From the NCBI RefSeq assembly GCF_007828725.1, contig NZ_VIUW01000001.1, positions 868,001-932,000 of the forward strand: DNA of 64,000 nt. The letters are read 5' to 3'. Below the pieces are notes generated by a model. That model did no database searches, had not been told where the DNA came from, and saw only the letters and a list, made by a program, of their open reading frames with translations. Below are positions 46,856-55,328 of this stretch, piece by piece. The stretch comes from Marihabitans asiaticum (GTDB lineage Bacteria > Actinomycetota > Actinomycetes > Actinomycetales > Dermatophilaceae). The position numbers and the translations under genes were made by a program. How positions within the stretch are numbered: position 1 is the first letter of the stretch; each line of letters opens with the position of its first letter.

Positions 46856-47482
46856 CGAAGGGGGTGAGGTGACGGCCGCGAGGAGGGCCCGGTGCGCCGT
46901 CGGATCCCCGGTCAGCTCCGAGTGCAACGAGATCCCGATGACGGCGCCTTGGCGCACGCCCACGACCGCCTCGCGTCGGCCACCGTCCGACGTGGCGACG
47001 GTCATCGTCGCGGCGACCTTGACCCCTTCGCCCCAGGCGGTCACCTCTGGCGCCCGGATCGCCGCAGCGCGCAGCGATCCCGGCCGGCCGTCCCCGGCAC
47101 CGGACCAGGTGGCGACCGTCTCGACCGAGTCGACCTGACGCCCGAAGGCGTTGCGCCGCACCGCGATGTCGAGGATGCCGAGGCTGCGCTGACCGGGTGC
47201 CGGGTTATCGATCCGGCGCGCGAGGAGGACCAACCCGGCACAGGTGCCAAGGGTGGGCAGGCCGCCGCCGATGGCTTCCGTCAGCGGCTCGCGCAGACCG
47301 ACGACGTCGAGCAGCCGGTCGAGCACCGAGGACTCACCCCCAGGAATGACCAGTGCGTCGAGACCGTCCAGCTCGGCCGGTCGCCGGACCGGTACCGCCT
47401 GCGCGCCGAGCGCGGCGAGCATTCGCTCATGCTCGGCCACCCCACCCTGGAGCGCCAGGACCCCGACCGAGGGGGAGCTCAC
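46799..47482 (-). CDS. pdxT: Pyridoxal 5'-phosphate synthase glutaminase subunit
   Basis: A 227-residue class-I glutaminase that supplies ammonia to PdxS. Motifs are [18 protein letters not shown] (catalytic Cys) and [11 protein letters not shown] (catalytic His and Glu; the usual HPE is HSE). It starts in the ATGA overlap with pdxS. The family normally ends soon after HRALLAAV; here about 20 extra residues ([14 protein letters not shown] and so on) are encoded by the 56-bp repeat array, whose fifth unit supplies the stop. The tail is probably non-functional. Confidence 0.92.
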   Translation of the reverse strand: MSSPSVGVLALQGGVAEHERMLAALGAQAVPVRRPAELDGLDALVIPGGESSVLDRLLDVVGLREPLTEAIGGGLPTLGTCAGLVLLARRIDNPAPGQRSLGILDIAVRRNAFGRQVDSVETVATWSGAGDGRPGSLRAAAIRAPEVTAWGEGVKVAATMTVATSDGGRREAVVGVRQGAVIGISLHSELTGDPTAHRALLAAVTSPPSQLPGDLHRAGPTGGRPLV

Positions 47483-48441
47483 CAGCCCCGCTCGGCGAGC
47501 CGGTGCGGTGCGGGCAGGTCGGCGACACTGATCCCGACCATCGCCTCACCCAGCCCTCGGGAGGCCTCGGTGATCGCCGCGACGTCGTCATAGAAGGTGG
47601 TCGCCCGCACGATCGCCTCGGCTCGGGCCGCGGGGTTGCCCGACAGGAAGATCCCGGAGCCGACGAACACGCCCTCGGCGCCCATCTGCCGCAGCATCGC
47701 CGCGTCGGCCGGCGTCGCCACCCCGCCGGCGGTGAACATCACGACCGGCAGCGTGCCGGTCCGGGCGACCTCGGCGACGAGCTCGAAGGGGGCGGCTAGC
47801 TCCTTCGCCCGGGTGTAGAGGGCCTCCGGTGCGCTGACGTGCAGGGCCTGCAGCTCGGCGATCTCGGTGCGAATCGTGCGGATGTGCTTGACGGCCTCGG
47901 AGACGTCGCCGGTCCCGGCCTCACCCTTGCTGCGGATCATCGCGGCGCCCTCGGCGATGCGGCGCAGGGCCTCGCCGAGGTTCGTCGCCCCGCACACGAA
48001 GGGGACGTCGAAGGCGTGCTTGTCGATGTGGTGCACGTAGTCAGCGGGGGAGAGGACCTCGGACTCGTCGATGTAGTCGACGCCGAGATGCTGGAGCACC
48101 TGTGCCTCGACCGGGTGGCCGATGCGCGCCTTGGCCATGACCGGGATGGAGACGGAGTCCACGATCTCGGCGATGAGGTCGGGGTCGCTCATCCGGGCGA
48201 CGCCACCCTGCGCGCGGATGTCGGCGGGGACGCGCTCGAGCGCCATGACCGCAACGGCGCCGGCGTCCTCTGCGATCCGGGCCTGCTCGGCGGTGACGAC
48301 GTCCATGATCACGCCGCCCTTGAGCATCTCGGCAAGTCCGCGCTTGACGAGGCGGGTACCGGTGGTCGGGCTGGTGGGCTCGGACGGGGAGTCGGTCACC
48401 GAAGGGGCGGAGTCGAGGCGTTGGGGGGTCTGAGTGCTCAT
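47479..48441 (-). CDS. pdxS: Pyridoxal 5'-phosphate synthase lyase subunit
   Basis: A 320-residue TIM-barrel enzyme of the R5P-dependent PLP pathway. After an unconserved 25-residue tail come [17 protein letters not shown], the conserved [20 protein letters not shown] and the second Lys in [10 protein letters not shown]. With PdxT it forms the 12+12 complex making PLP from ribose 5-phosphate, glyceraldehyde 3-phosphate and ammonia. ATG 48441 is preferred; GAGATT lies 6 nt upstream. It faces the divergent regulator pdxR across 85 bp. Confidence 0.95.
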   Translation of the reverse strand: MSTQTPQRLDSAPSVTDSPSEPTSPTTGTRLVKRGLAEMLKGGVIMDVVTAEQARIAEDAGAVAVMALERVPADIRAQGGVARMSDPDLIAEIVDSVSIPVMAKARIGHPVEAQVLQHLGVDYIDESEVLSPADYVHHIDKHAFDVPFVCGATNLGEALRRIAEGAAMIRSKGEAGTGDVSEAVKHIRTIRTEIAELQALHVSAPEALYTRAKELAAPFELVAEVARTGTLPVVMFTAGGVATPADAAMLRQMGAEGVFVGSGIFLSGNPAARAEAIVRATTFYDDVAAITEASRGLGEAMVGISVADLPAPHRLAERGW

Positions 48442-48460
48442 GCGGTCAATCTCATCCCGT

Positions 48461-48510
48461 AAGTGGTCCGGTGTGAAGGTCCAGAACATGCCAACGCAGG
48501 TGGACCACTT
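48461..48510. promoter_or_regulatory. Inverted pair of PdxR-type operators
   Basis: AAGTGGTCC (48461-48469) and its complement GGACCACTT (48502-48510) lie in the 85-bp pdxS-pdxR interval. The core resembles the AAAGTGGW-type site described for corynebacterial PdxR. The right site lies directly before the pdxR -10 box TAGCGT (48515-48520), suggesting autoregulation; the left lies near the pdxS promoter. Confidence 0.7.
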
Positions 48511-48526
48511 CGGATAGCGTGCGGGA

Positions 48527-49972
48527 GTGCGCCATCCCCGTCCCGCCGACCTGCCGCTCACGATCGACCGGTCCGCTCCCCGCTCGCTCGTCGTGCAGAT
48601 CGCCGACGGGCTGCGTGAGGTTGTCCGGGCCGGGGTGCTCCAGGCGGGCGACCCGCTCCCTTCGACGCGGGCGCTCGCGACCAGGCTCGGGGTAGCCAGG
48701 GGGACCGTGGTCGCCGCGTATGACCAGCTGCACGGCGAGGGGTGGCTGGTCGCGGACGAAGGTGCCACCCGGGTCGACCCAGGAGTGCACCTCGACCACC
48801 CAGGGCGAGCGCCATCCCCGTCGAGAGGTGTTGCAGCGCAGACGGTTCCGCCATCCGCAGCCGATGTGATCGACCTACGACCCGGTCAGCCGGACGTGAC
48901 CGACGTCGTGGACGGCGCATGGCGAGCGGCCTGGCGGTCGGCGGTGGGTCAGGCCGGCGCGCGGCACGACCCGTCGGGGTCGTTGGCCCTGCGTTCGGCG
49001 CTCGCCGAGCACGTGCGGATCGCGCGCGGAGTAGTCGTCGGGGAGGGCGAGATCCTCGTCACTGCCGGGGTGCGCGAGGGGTTGCAGCTCGTCCTCACCG
49101 CGCTCGTCCTCGGCCAGGATGCGAGGGACAGGCAACTCCGGGTGGCCGTCGAGGATCCGGGCTATCCGGCGCTGCGCCGGGTCATCGCGGCGCTCGGCCA
49201 CGAGGTCGTCCCGGTCCCGGTGGACGAGGCCGGTCTGCGCGTCGACCACCTGGACAGCGATCTCGACGCGGTCCTTGTGACCCCGGGGCACCAGTACCCG
49301 CTCGGCGGTGCGATGCCGGTCGGTCGGCGCCTCGAGCTCATCGCCTGGGCCAGGGACCATGGCGCGGTCGTGCTCGAGGACGACTACGACGGGGAGCTGC
49401 GCTTCACCGGAGAACCGGTCCCCGCGCTCGCCGCCCTGGACCGGGGAGACGAAGGGGTAGTCGTCACCCTCGGGTCGTTCGCGAAGGTTCTCGCGCCGGG
49501 CATCGGTCTCGGTCATGTCATCGTGCCGATGCCGTTGCGGCAGAGGGTGATCACGCTCCGCCACGACGTCGGATGCCCGGTGCCCGCAACGGTGCAGGAC
49601 GCGCTCGAGTACTACCTCGACGCCGGCGCGCTGCGTCGGCATACCGCGAGGATGCGGCGACGCTACCGGGACCGGCGCGATGTGGCGCTTCGGCTTCTCT
49701 CCGGCCTGGAGGGGGTCCGGGTGCGCCCCATGGACGGCGGACTGCATGCCGTCGTCGAGCTCGAAGGGGTCGACGCCGCAGCCGAACGCGCAGTGGTCGC
49801 CGAGGCACGGGCTCGCGGAGTCCTCGTGGCCGGCATGGCCGACTACTGGTCTGATCTAAGGCCCCGGCACCCGGCCGGCGGGCTCCCCAGGCACGGTCTC
49901 GTGGTCGGGCTCGGCCCCCCTTCGCTCGAGGAGGGCCTGACCCGGCTACGCGAGGTGATCGCCCCCGCCTGA
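48527..49972 (+). CDS. pdxR: MocR-type transcriptional regulator of PLP synthesis
   Basis: A 481-residue GntR/aminotransferase chimera. The N-terminal winged helix ([43 protein letters not shown]) binds DNA; the large C-terminal fold-type-I domain has [21 protein letters not shown] and the PLP-lysine region [14 protein letters not shown] binding controls pdxST, which lies divergently across two matching operator half-sites. GTG 48527 is 6 nt after TAGCGT, a probable leaderless start. A family A palindrome follows its stop. Confidence 0.92.
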   Translation: MRHPRPADLPLTIDRSAPRSLVVQIADGLREVVRAGVLQAGDPLPSTRALATRLGVARGTVVAAYDQLHGEGWLVADEGATRVDPGVHLDHPGRAPSPSRGVAAQTVPPSAADVIDLRPGQPDVTDVVDGAWRAAWRSAVGQAGARHDPSGSLALRSALAEHVRIARGVVVGEGEILVTAGVREGLQLVLTALVLGQDARDRQLRVAVEDPGYPALRRVIAALGHEVVPVPVDEAGLRVDHLDSDLDAVLVTPGHQYPLGGAMPVGRRLELIAWARDHGAVVLEDDYDGELRFTGEPVPALAALDRGDEGVVVTLGSFAKVLAPGIGLGHVIVPMPLRQRVITLRHDVGCPVPATVQDALEYYLDAGALRRHTARMRRRYRDRRDVALRLLSGLEGVRVRPMDGGLHAVVELEGVDAAAERAVVAEARARGVLVAGMADYWSDLRPRHPAGGLPRHGLVVGLGPPSLEEGLTRLREVIAPA

Positions 49973-49979
49973 GCGCCCG

Positions 49980-50025
49980 CTACCACGCAGTACTGGTCTT
50001 GATCACGACCAGTACTGCGTGGTAG
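49980..50025. repeat. 46-bp palindrome, family A copy 2
   Basis: Twenty-two of 23 base pairs match, centred on TGATCA. Compared with the copy at 8723-8770, the pair G-C in the arm has become C-G on both sides (GTAGTGG to GTACTGG), keeping the pairing. Again it lies between converging genes, 7 nt after the pdxR stop. Confidence 0.9.
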
Positions 50026-50056
50026 GAGGCGAAGTCGGGGGGTCCAGCCGGGCGGG

Positions 50057-51547
50057 TCAGCGGGACTGGACCTCGCGGATCCACTCCTCGACCTCGTCGG
50101 CGGTGTGCGGCCAGTCGGCGTTGAGGTTGCGGCAGCCGTCGTCGGTGACGATGACGTCGTCCTCGATCCGCACCCCGATCCCACGGAACCGCTCCGGCGC
50201 CTTGAGATCGTCAGCCTTGAAGTACAGGCCTGGCTCGACCGTGAGCACCATTCCCGGCTCGAGCACCGCCTCCATGTACTCGCTGCGGGTGGCCTGGGCG
50301 CAGTCGTGCACGTCGAGACCGAGGTGGTGGCTCGTGCCGTGCACCATCCAGCGCCGGTGGTACTGGCCGTGCTCGGTGTCGAGGGTGTCCTCGACCGAGA
50401 CGCCCTCGGGCAGCAGACCCCAGCCGTGCAGCTTCTCGGCGATGACCCGGATCGCGGCGGCGTGCACATCAGAGAACTTCGCGCCCGGGCGGACGGCGGC
50501 GATCCCGGCCGCCTGGGCCTCGCAGACCGCGTCGTAGATCTCGCGCTGGGCGTCGCTGAAGGTCCCGTTGATCGGCAAGGTACGGGTGACGTCGGCGGTG
50601 AAGAGGGTGTCCAGCTCCACCCCGGCGTCGAGCAGGAGCAGCTCGTCGGAGCCGATGTCGCCGGTGTTCTTGATCCAGTGCAAGGTGTTGGCATGGTCGC
50701 CGGCGGCGCAGATCGAGTCGTAGCCGACGCCGTTGCCCTGGTGGCGTGCGTGCAGGCCGAAGATGCCCTCGACCCAGCGCTCCCCGCGTCCCCGCTCGAC
50801 CACGGTCGGCAGCTCGGCGATGACCGCCTCGAAGCCGACCCGCGTCGCCTCGACGGCCTGGCGCATCTGGTCGAGCTCCCAGTCGTCCTTGACCATGCGC
50901 ATCGTCGAGAGGTGCGCGCCGAGGACGAGGTCCTCCTCCTCGAGGGTCTCGGCGGCCGCGCCGTTGTCCGTGCGCAGCCGGTCGACCCGAGCGGTCAGCT
51001 CGGACTCGGCGTCGCGGACCAGCCGCACCCGGGTGCTCCCGGCGTCCTTGCCGACGGCGTCGTCGAAGCCGTCGATGTGGCGGCCGGTCAGGCCGAGCTC
51101 GGACTCTATGTCCTCGATGGTGGGCCGCGCGCCGACCCAGAACTCGCCGTAGCGGGCGTCGCCGAAGAACTCGTCGGTGTCCCGGCCGGCCAACGGACGG
51201 AAGTAGAGGATGGACTCGTGCCCACCCCCTTCGCGGGGCTCCATGACGAGCACCGCGTCCGGCTCCCGGTCCGCCCCGAGCCCGGTGAGATAGGCGAAGG
51301 CGGTGTGCGGCCGGAAGACGTAGTCGGTGTCGTTGGAGCGGACCTTCAGACCCCCGGCCGGGATGACGAGACGCTCGCCGGGGTAGGCCTGAGACAGCGT
51401 CTCGCGTCGGACCGCGGCGCGGCGAGCGGCCTCGGTGAGTTGCGGCACCGTGCTCCTGCGCGGCGCCCAGTCCTCGGCGACGAAGGTGCGGAACTCCTCC
51501 GTGGTCGGGCGGGCTCGGTTCTCGGGCTTGGTCTGCTTCTCGCTCAC
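50057..51547 (-). CDS. pepP: Xaa-Pro aminopeptidase (M24B)
   Basis: A 496-residue metallo-aminopeptidase cleaving before proline. An N-terminal domain (RRETLSQAYPGERLVIPAGG) is followed by the pita-bread domain with metal ligands in LLLDAGVELDTLFTADVTRT, HGTSHHLGLDVHD, VEPGLYF and RIEDDVIV. It is cytosolic and complements pepA in peptide use. The start is GTG 51547. CACCAT lies 6 nt upstream; a mirror CACCAT precedes the divergent enoyl-CoA hydratase, making a symmetric promoter pair of weaker type. Confidence 0.93.
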   Translation of the reverse strand: MSEKQTKPENRARPTTEEFRTFVAEDWAPRRSTVPQLTEAARRAAVRRETLSQAYPGERLVIPAGGLKVRSNDTDYVFRPHTAFAYLTGLGADREPDAVLVMEPREGGGHESILYFRPLAGRDTDEFFGDARYGEFWVGARPTIEDIESELGLTGRHIDGFDDAVGKDAGSTRVRLVRDAESELTARVDRLRTDNGAAAETLEEEDLVLGAHLSTMRMVKDDWELDQMRQAVEATRVGFEAVIAELPTVVERGRGERWVEGIFGLHARHQGNGVGYDSICAAGDHANTLHWIKNTGDIGSDELLLLDAGVELDTLFTADVTRTLPINGTFSDAQREIYDAVCEAQAAGIAAVRPGAKFSDVHAAAIRVIAEKLHGWGLLPEGVSVEDTLDTEHGQYHRRWMVHGTSHHLGLDVHDCAQATRSEYMEAVLEPGMVLTVEPGLYFKADDLKAPERFRGIGVRIEDDVIVTDDGCRNLNADWPHTADEVEEWIREVQSR

Positions 51548-51587
51548 CTCGCCATGGTGTCACTTTGGAGATGGCACCATCGACGGC

Positions 51588-52376
51588 ATGGGTGATCACC
51601 AGCGTCTGGTCCGCCTCGACCGTCACGAAGGGGGAGTGATCGAGTGGGTACTCGACCGGCCGGAGGCGATGAATGCCGTCTCGACCGAGATGGCTGAGGC
51701 CCTGGTCGCCGCGGGCGAGGAGCTCGCCGCCGACAGGTCGGTGCGGGCGGTGGTCGTGACCTCTTCGAGCGAGAAGGCCTTCTGCGTCGGCGCCGACCTC
51801 AAGGAGCGCAACGGCCTGACCGACGACCAGCTGCGCGAGCAGCGCCCCGGCAACCGGCGCGCCTACCGCGCCCTGCTCGAGCTGCCGGTGCCGACCATCG
51901 CGGTCGTCGACGGGTACGCGCTCGGTGGGGGGTGCGAGCTCGCGCTCGCCTGCGACCTCATCGTCGCCGGTCGCCGCGCCACGTTGGCGCTGCCCGAGGT
52001 CGGGGTCGGCGTGATCCCCGGCGGCGGGGGCACGCAGCTGATGACCCGCCGCATCGGCTGGTCCCGCGCCGCGGACCTGATCTTCACCGGTCGACGCGTC
52101 GACGCCGACGAGGCCTACCGGCTCGGGCTCGTGGACCGCGTCGAGGATGACCCGCGGACCGCAGCGATGGAGCTGGCCGGTCAGATCGCGGCGAACTCGC
52201 CGATCGGTGTCCGCAACGCCAAGGCCGCGATGCGCGCGGGGCTCGACGTCTCCCTCGACGAGGGCCTCGACATCGAGGACGAGCGCTGGCACGACACCGC
52301 TTTCAGCGCCGACCGAGCCGAAGGGGTGCGCGCCTTCGCCGAGAAGCGTCGCCCGCGGTGGCCGGGTCTTCGCTGA
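51588..52376 (+). CDS. Enoyl-CoA hydratase/isomerase family protein
   Basis: A 262-residue crotonase-fold protein. The oxyanion segments are AFCVGADLKERN and VDGYALGGGCELALACDL, with the two catalytic-type Glu residues in GGGCEL and LALPEVGVGVIPGGGGTQ. This fits a hydratase rather than a dehalogenase or isomerase lacking them. It probably acts in fatty-acid or amino-acid breakdown; the chain length is unknown. ATG 51588 follows CACCAT by 7 nt. A 50-bp palindrome follows its stop. Confidence 0.88.
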   Translation: MGDHQRLVRLDRHEGGVIEWVLDRPEAMNAVSTEMAEALVAAGEELAADRSVRAVVVTSSSEKAFCVGADLKERNGLTDDQLREQRPGNRRAYRALLELPVPTIAVVDGYALGGGCELALACDLIVAGRRATLALPEVGVGVIPGGGGTQLMTRRIGWSRAADLIFTGRRVDADEAYRLGLVDRVEDDPRTAAMELAGQIAANSPIGVRNAKAAMRAGLDVSLDEGLDIEDERWHDTAFSADRAEGVRAFAEKRRPRWPGLR

Positions 52377-52394
52377 TCTCGCTCTCACCTGGAT

Positions 52395-52444
52395 CGGTTC
52401 GAAGAAGGAGCGTCACCTCGAGGTGACGTTGCTTCTTCGAACCG
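52395..52444. repeat. 50-bp near-perfect palindrome
   Basis: Arms starting CGGTTCGAAGAAGG pair over 23 of 25 positions, centred on CTCGAG with GTCACCTCGAGGTGAC at its core. It lies 19 bp after the enoyl-CoA hydratase stop and 94 bp before purU, so it likely ends the first transcript. Confidence 0.85.
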
Positions 52445-52538
52445 CCAGCGGCGCCGCGGAAGGTTGAGACGCCGCGCCGGCATCCCTCGCCCTGCCCGCA
52501 CAATGAGGACCCCATCGCGACCCAAGGAGCCTGCTGTC

Positions 52539-53405
52539 GTGACCGACGCCACCCGACGCACCCGCGTCGTCCTCTCGCTCGCCTGCGCGGACCGGCCGGG
52601 ACTCGTCGCGGCCGTGTCCACCTTCGTCGCCGGGCGCGGGGGCAACATCGTCGAGAGTCAGCAGTACGGCGACACCCTGACCGGCGACTTCTTCATGCGG
52701 GTCGCCTTCGATGACGAAGGGGGAGTCGGCCTGGCGTCCCTGCGCGAAGGCTTCGCCGCGGTGGCGGGTGAGCACGGGATGTCGTGGCAGCTGCACGACG
52801 CGAGCCGGCCGCTGCGCACCCTCGTGATGGTCAGCCGCTTCGGGCACTGCCTGAACGACCTGCTCTTCCGCCGGGCGTCCGGCTCGCTCAACGTCGAGAT
52901 CCCCGCGATCGTCTCCAACCACCGCGACCTCGAGGGTCTGGCCGGGCAGTACGACATCCCCTTCCACCACGTGCCGGTCACGTCGCAGAGCAAGCCCGAG
53001 GCCGAGGCACGCCTCCTCGAGCTTGTCGACGAGCACGACGTCGAGCTCGTCGTCCTCGCCCGGTACATGCAGATCCTCAGCGACTCCCTCGCCCGGCGGA
53101 TGGCGGGGCAGGTGATCAACATCCACCACTCGTTCCTGCCGTCGTTCAAGGGCGCCAAGCCCTACCACCAGGCGCATGCCCGCGGGGTCAAGCTCATCGG
53201 GGCGACCGCGCACTTCGTCACCCCCGACCTGGACGAGGGGCCGATCATCGAGCAGGACGTGGCGCGGGTGGACCACCGGCTCGCCCCGGACGACCTCGTC
53301 ACCGTCGGCCGCGACGTCGAGGCCCGGGTGCTGGCCCGCGCGGTCGGGTGGCATGCCGAGGGCCGGGTCCTGCTGCACGGGGACCGCACCGTCGTCTTCA
53401 GCTGA
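52539..53405 (+). CDS. purU: Formyltetrahydrofolate deformylase
   Basis: A 288-residue enzyme hydrolysing 10-formyl-THF to formate and THF, balancing one-carbon pools. The N-terminal ACT domain (VLSLACADRPGLVAAVSTFV) is followed by the formyltransferase fold with NIHHSFLPSFKGAKPYHQA and GATAHFVTPDLDEGPIIEQ holding the catalytic His and Asp. GTG 52539 has AAGGAG upstream. It appears to be monocistronic, with palindromes on both sides. Confidence 0.93.
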   Translation: MTDATRRTRVVLSLACADRPGLVAAVSTFVAGRGGNIVESQQYGDTLTGDFFMRVAFDDEGGVGLASLREGFAAVAGEHGMSWQLHDASRPLRTLVMVSRFGHCLNDLLFRRASGSLNVEIPAIVSNHRDLEGLAGQYDIPFHHVPVTSQSKPEAEARLLELVDEHDVELVVLARYMQILSDSLARRMAGQVINIHHSFLPSFKGAKPYHQAHARGVKLIGATAHFVTPDLDEGPIIEQDVARVDHRLAPDDLVTVGRDVEARVLARAVGWHAEGRVLLHGDRTVVFS

Positions 53406-53426
53406 CGCCCTGGGCCCACCACACCT

Positions 53427-53482
53427 CGTTGATTGGAGGTAGGAACGCCCGACTGGGCGCCCCAGATCTACCTCGAATCACG
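53427..53482. repeat. Imperfect 56-bp palindrome after purU
   Basis: The arms CGTTGATTGGAGGTAG and CTACCTCGAATCACG pair with one bulge and one mismatch; an inner stem GCCC-GACT-GGGC lies in the loop. It lies 22 bp after the purU stop and is a probable terminator. Confidence 0.7.
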
Positions 53483-53546
53483 TTGGGGGGCGGGGGCGCG
53501 GGGGCGGCGGGGCGGGGGCGCGGCGTCCGGCCGTAGGCTCGGCGAC

Positions 53547-54392
53547 GTGATCGACCTGCACACCCACAGCACCGTCAGCGACGGGACCGACCCGCCCGCG
53601 GAGGTGGTGCGCCAGGCTGCGCGGGCCGGTGTGGGCACGGTGGCGCTGACCGACCACGACACGACCGCCGGCTGGCCCAAGGCCGTGCAGGCGGCACGCG
53701 AGGAGGGCATCGCCCTGGTGCGCGGCGCAGAGCTGTCCACCGTGCACGAGGGACGCAGCGTGCACCTGCTCGCCTATCTCTTCGACCCCGAGCACGAGGG
53801 CCTGAGCAGCGAGATGGCCCTCGTCGTCGACGACCGGCTGCCGCGGCTGCGCCGGATGACCGAGCTCATGGCCGAGGACGGCATCGACATCACCTGGCAG
53901 GACGTCGCGGCCCGGCTGGGTCCGGGGGTGACCCCGGGACGCCCGCACCTCGCCGACGCACTCGTGGCGAAGGGGGTGGTGCCGGACCGGTCGGCGGCCT
54001 TCGCCGACTGGTTGCGCAACGACAGTCGCTACTACGTGCGCCACCACGCGCTGAGGACGACCGACGCCATCGACCTGGTGGGGGCCGCCGGCGGGGTGCC
54101 GGTGGTGGCTCACCCCTTCGCCCTGCGCCGCAGCCGCGGACTGACCCCGCCGCTGGTCCGCGACCTCGCCGAGCGAGGGCTGGCGGGCATCGAGGTCGAT
54201 CATCGCGACCACGACGACGACGCCCGAGCGACGGCGCGGGCCCTGGCCGCCGAGCTCGACCTCATCGCGACCGGCAGCAGCGACTTCCACGGTGACGGCA
54301 AGCCCAACCGGCTCGGCGAGCACACCACTGCGCCGGAGTCGCTCGCCCGGATCGAGGAGCTCGCGACGAGCGATGTCGCCGTGGTGCGCTAG
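53547..54392 (+). CDS. PHP-domain phosphoesterase
   Basis: A 281-residue metal-dependent phosphoesterase of the PHP family. Metal ligands are in DLHTHSTVSDG, ALTDHDTTAGW and, late in the protein, ATGSSDFHGDGKPNRLG. Relatives (YciV/RNase AM type) act on short nucleotides or RNA 5' ends; the substrate is unproved here. GTG 53547 lies 7 nt after TAGGCT (53534-53539), a probable leaderless start. It is followed by a ParA-like gene. Confidence 0.88.
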   Translation: MIDLHTHSTVSDGTDPPAEVVRQAARAGVGTVALTDHDTTAGWPKAVQAAREEGIALVRGAELSTVHEGRSVHLLAYLFDPEHEGLSSEMALVVDDRLPRLRRMTELMAEDGIDITWQDVAARLGPGVTPGRPHLADALVAKGVVPDRSAAFADWLRNDSRYYVRHHALRTTDAIDLVGAAGGVPVVAHPFALRRSRGLTPPLVRDLAERGLAGIEVDHRDHDDDARATARALAAELDLIATGSSDFHGDGKPNRLGEHTTAPESLARIEELATSDVAVVR

Positions 54393-54475
54393 ATCCGTGC
54401 CCGACCTGTGACAATGTGACCGACCGGTCGCCCCGGGCGGCCGCCACAGACAGACCTCACCGCCAGGAGTCAGCC

Positions 54476-55249
54476 GTGCCCCGCAAGAAGAAGGCCGCGA
54501 TCATCGCCGTCGCCAACCAGAAGGGTGGCGTCGCCAAGACCACGACCGTCGCGTCCCTGGCCGCCGCCTTCGCCGAGCACGGCAAGCAGGTGCTGCTCAT
54601 CGACCTCGACCCCCAGGCCAGCCTCACCTTCAGCCTCGGCATCGACCCCGACGTCGTCGAGCTGTCCACCAACGAGGTCGTCCTCGGCCAGGCCGAGATG
54701 GCCGACGCTCTCGTCGAGGCCTCCGAGGGCATCGACCTGCTGCCTGCCTCGATCGACCTCGCCGGCGCCGAGGCTCAGCTGCTCACCCGGCCCGGCCGCG
54801 AGTTCATCCTCCAGTCGGTGATCGACGAGGTCCGCGACGACTACGACGTCGTCCTGCTGGACTGCAGCCCCAGTCTCGGGGTGCTCACCCTCGCCGCGCT
54901 CACGGCCGCGACCGGTCTGATCATCCCGATGCAGGCCGAGATGCTCAGCCACCGCGGGGTCGGTCAGCTGCTCGACACCGTCCGTGACGTGCGCCGCCTG
55001 CTCAACAAGAAGCTCAAGGTCATCGGCATCCTGCCGACGATGTACGACGGCCGCTCCAACCACTCCCGTGAGGTGCTCGGCGACCTCGGCGAGCGCTACG
55101 GGCTGCCCGTCCTGACTCCGCCGATCCCGCGGACAGTGCGCTTCGCCGAGGCCCCGGCTATCGGCCGGTCGGTGCTTGACACCGCCGGATCGAGCAAGGG
55201 CGCCCAGGCCTATCGCGAGGTCGCCGAGGGTTTGCTGCCCCAGCTCTGA
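54476..55249 (+). CDS. ParA/Soj-like ATPase (orphan)
   Basis: A 257-residue ParA-family ATPase. The deviant Walker A KGGVAKTTT, LLIDLDPQASLTFSLG and VVLLDCSPSLGVLTLAAL are typical. There is no parB and no parS-like site nearby, and its neighbours rhlE and the ferritin-like gene match the Rv3213c region, not the oriC-proximal parAB. It probably positions some other cargo, or regulates; the partner is unknown. GTG 54476 has AGGAG 7 nt upstream. Confidence 0.88.
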   Translation: MPRKKKAAIIAVANQKGGVAKTTTVASLAAAFAEHGKQVLLIDLDPQASLTFSLGIDPDVVELSTNEVVLGQAEMADALVEASEGIDLLPASIDLAGAEAQLLTRPGREFILQSVIDEVRDDYDVVLLDCSPSLGVLTLAALTAATGLIIPMQAEMLSHRGVGQLLDTVRDVRRLLNKKLKVIGILPTMYDGRSNHSREVLGDLGERYGLPVLTPPIPRTVRFAEAPAIGRSVLDTAGSSKGAQAYREVAEGLLPQL

Positions 55250-55328
55250 GACCGCGGCCGGTGGCGGGGGGGAATCCGTGCCCGCCCGGAGCAACCAAGC
55301 TGTCGGAGCTGCGTGCCACGATGGGCGG

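Noticed and set aside
46298-47138. Plus-strand proteins read through the 56-bp repeats
   Set aside because: Because 56 is not a multiple of three, the array is open in several frames and yields Pro/Arg-rich repeats. No start signal or homology supports them.
54476-55249. Chromosome partitioning locus near oriC
   Set aside because: There is no parB, parS-like site, dnaA or gidB nearby; the neighbours match the Rv3213c region, so it is an orphan ParA-like gene.
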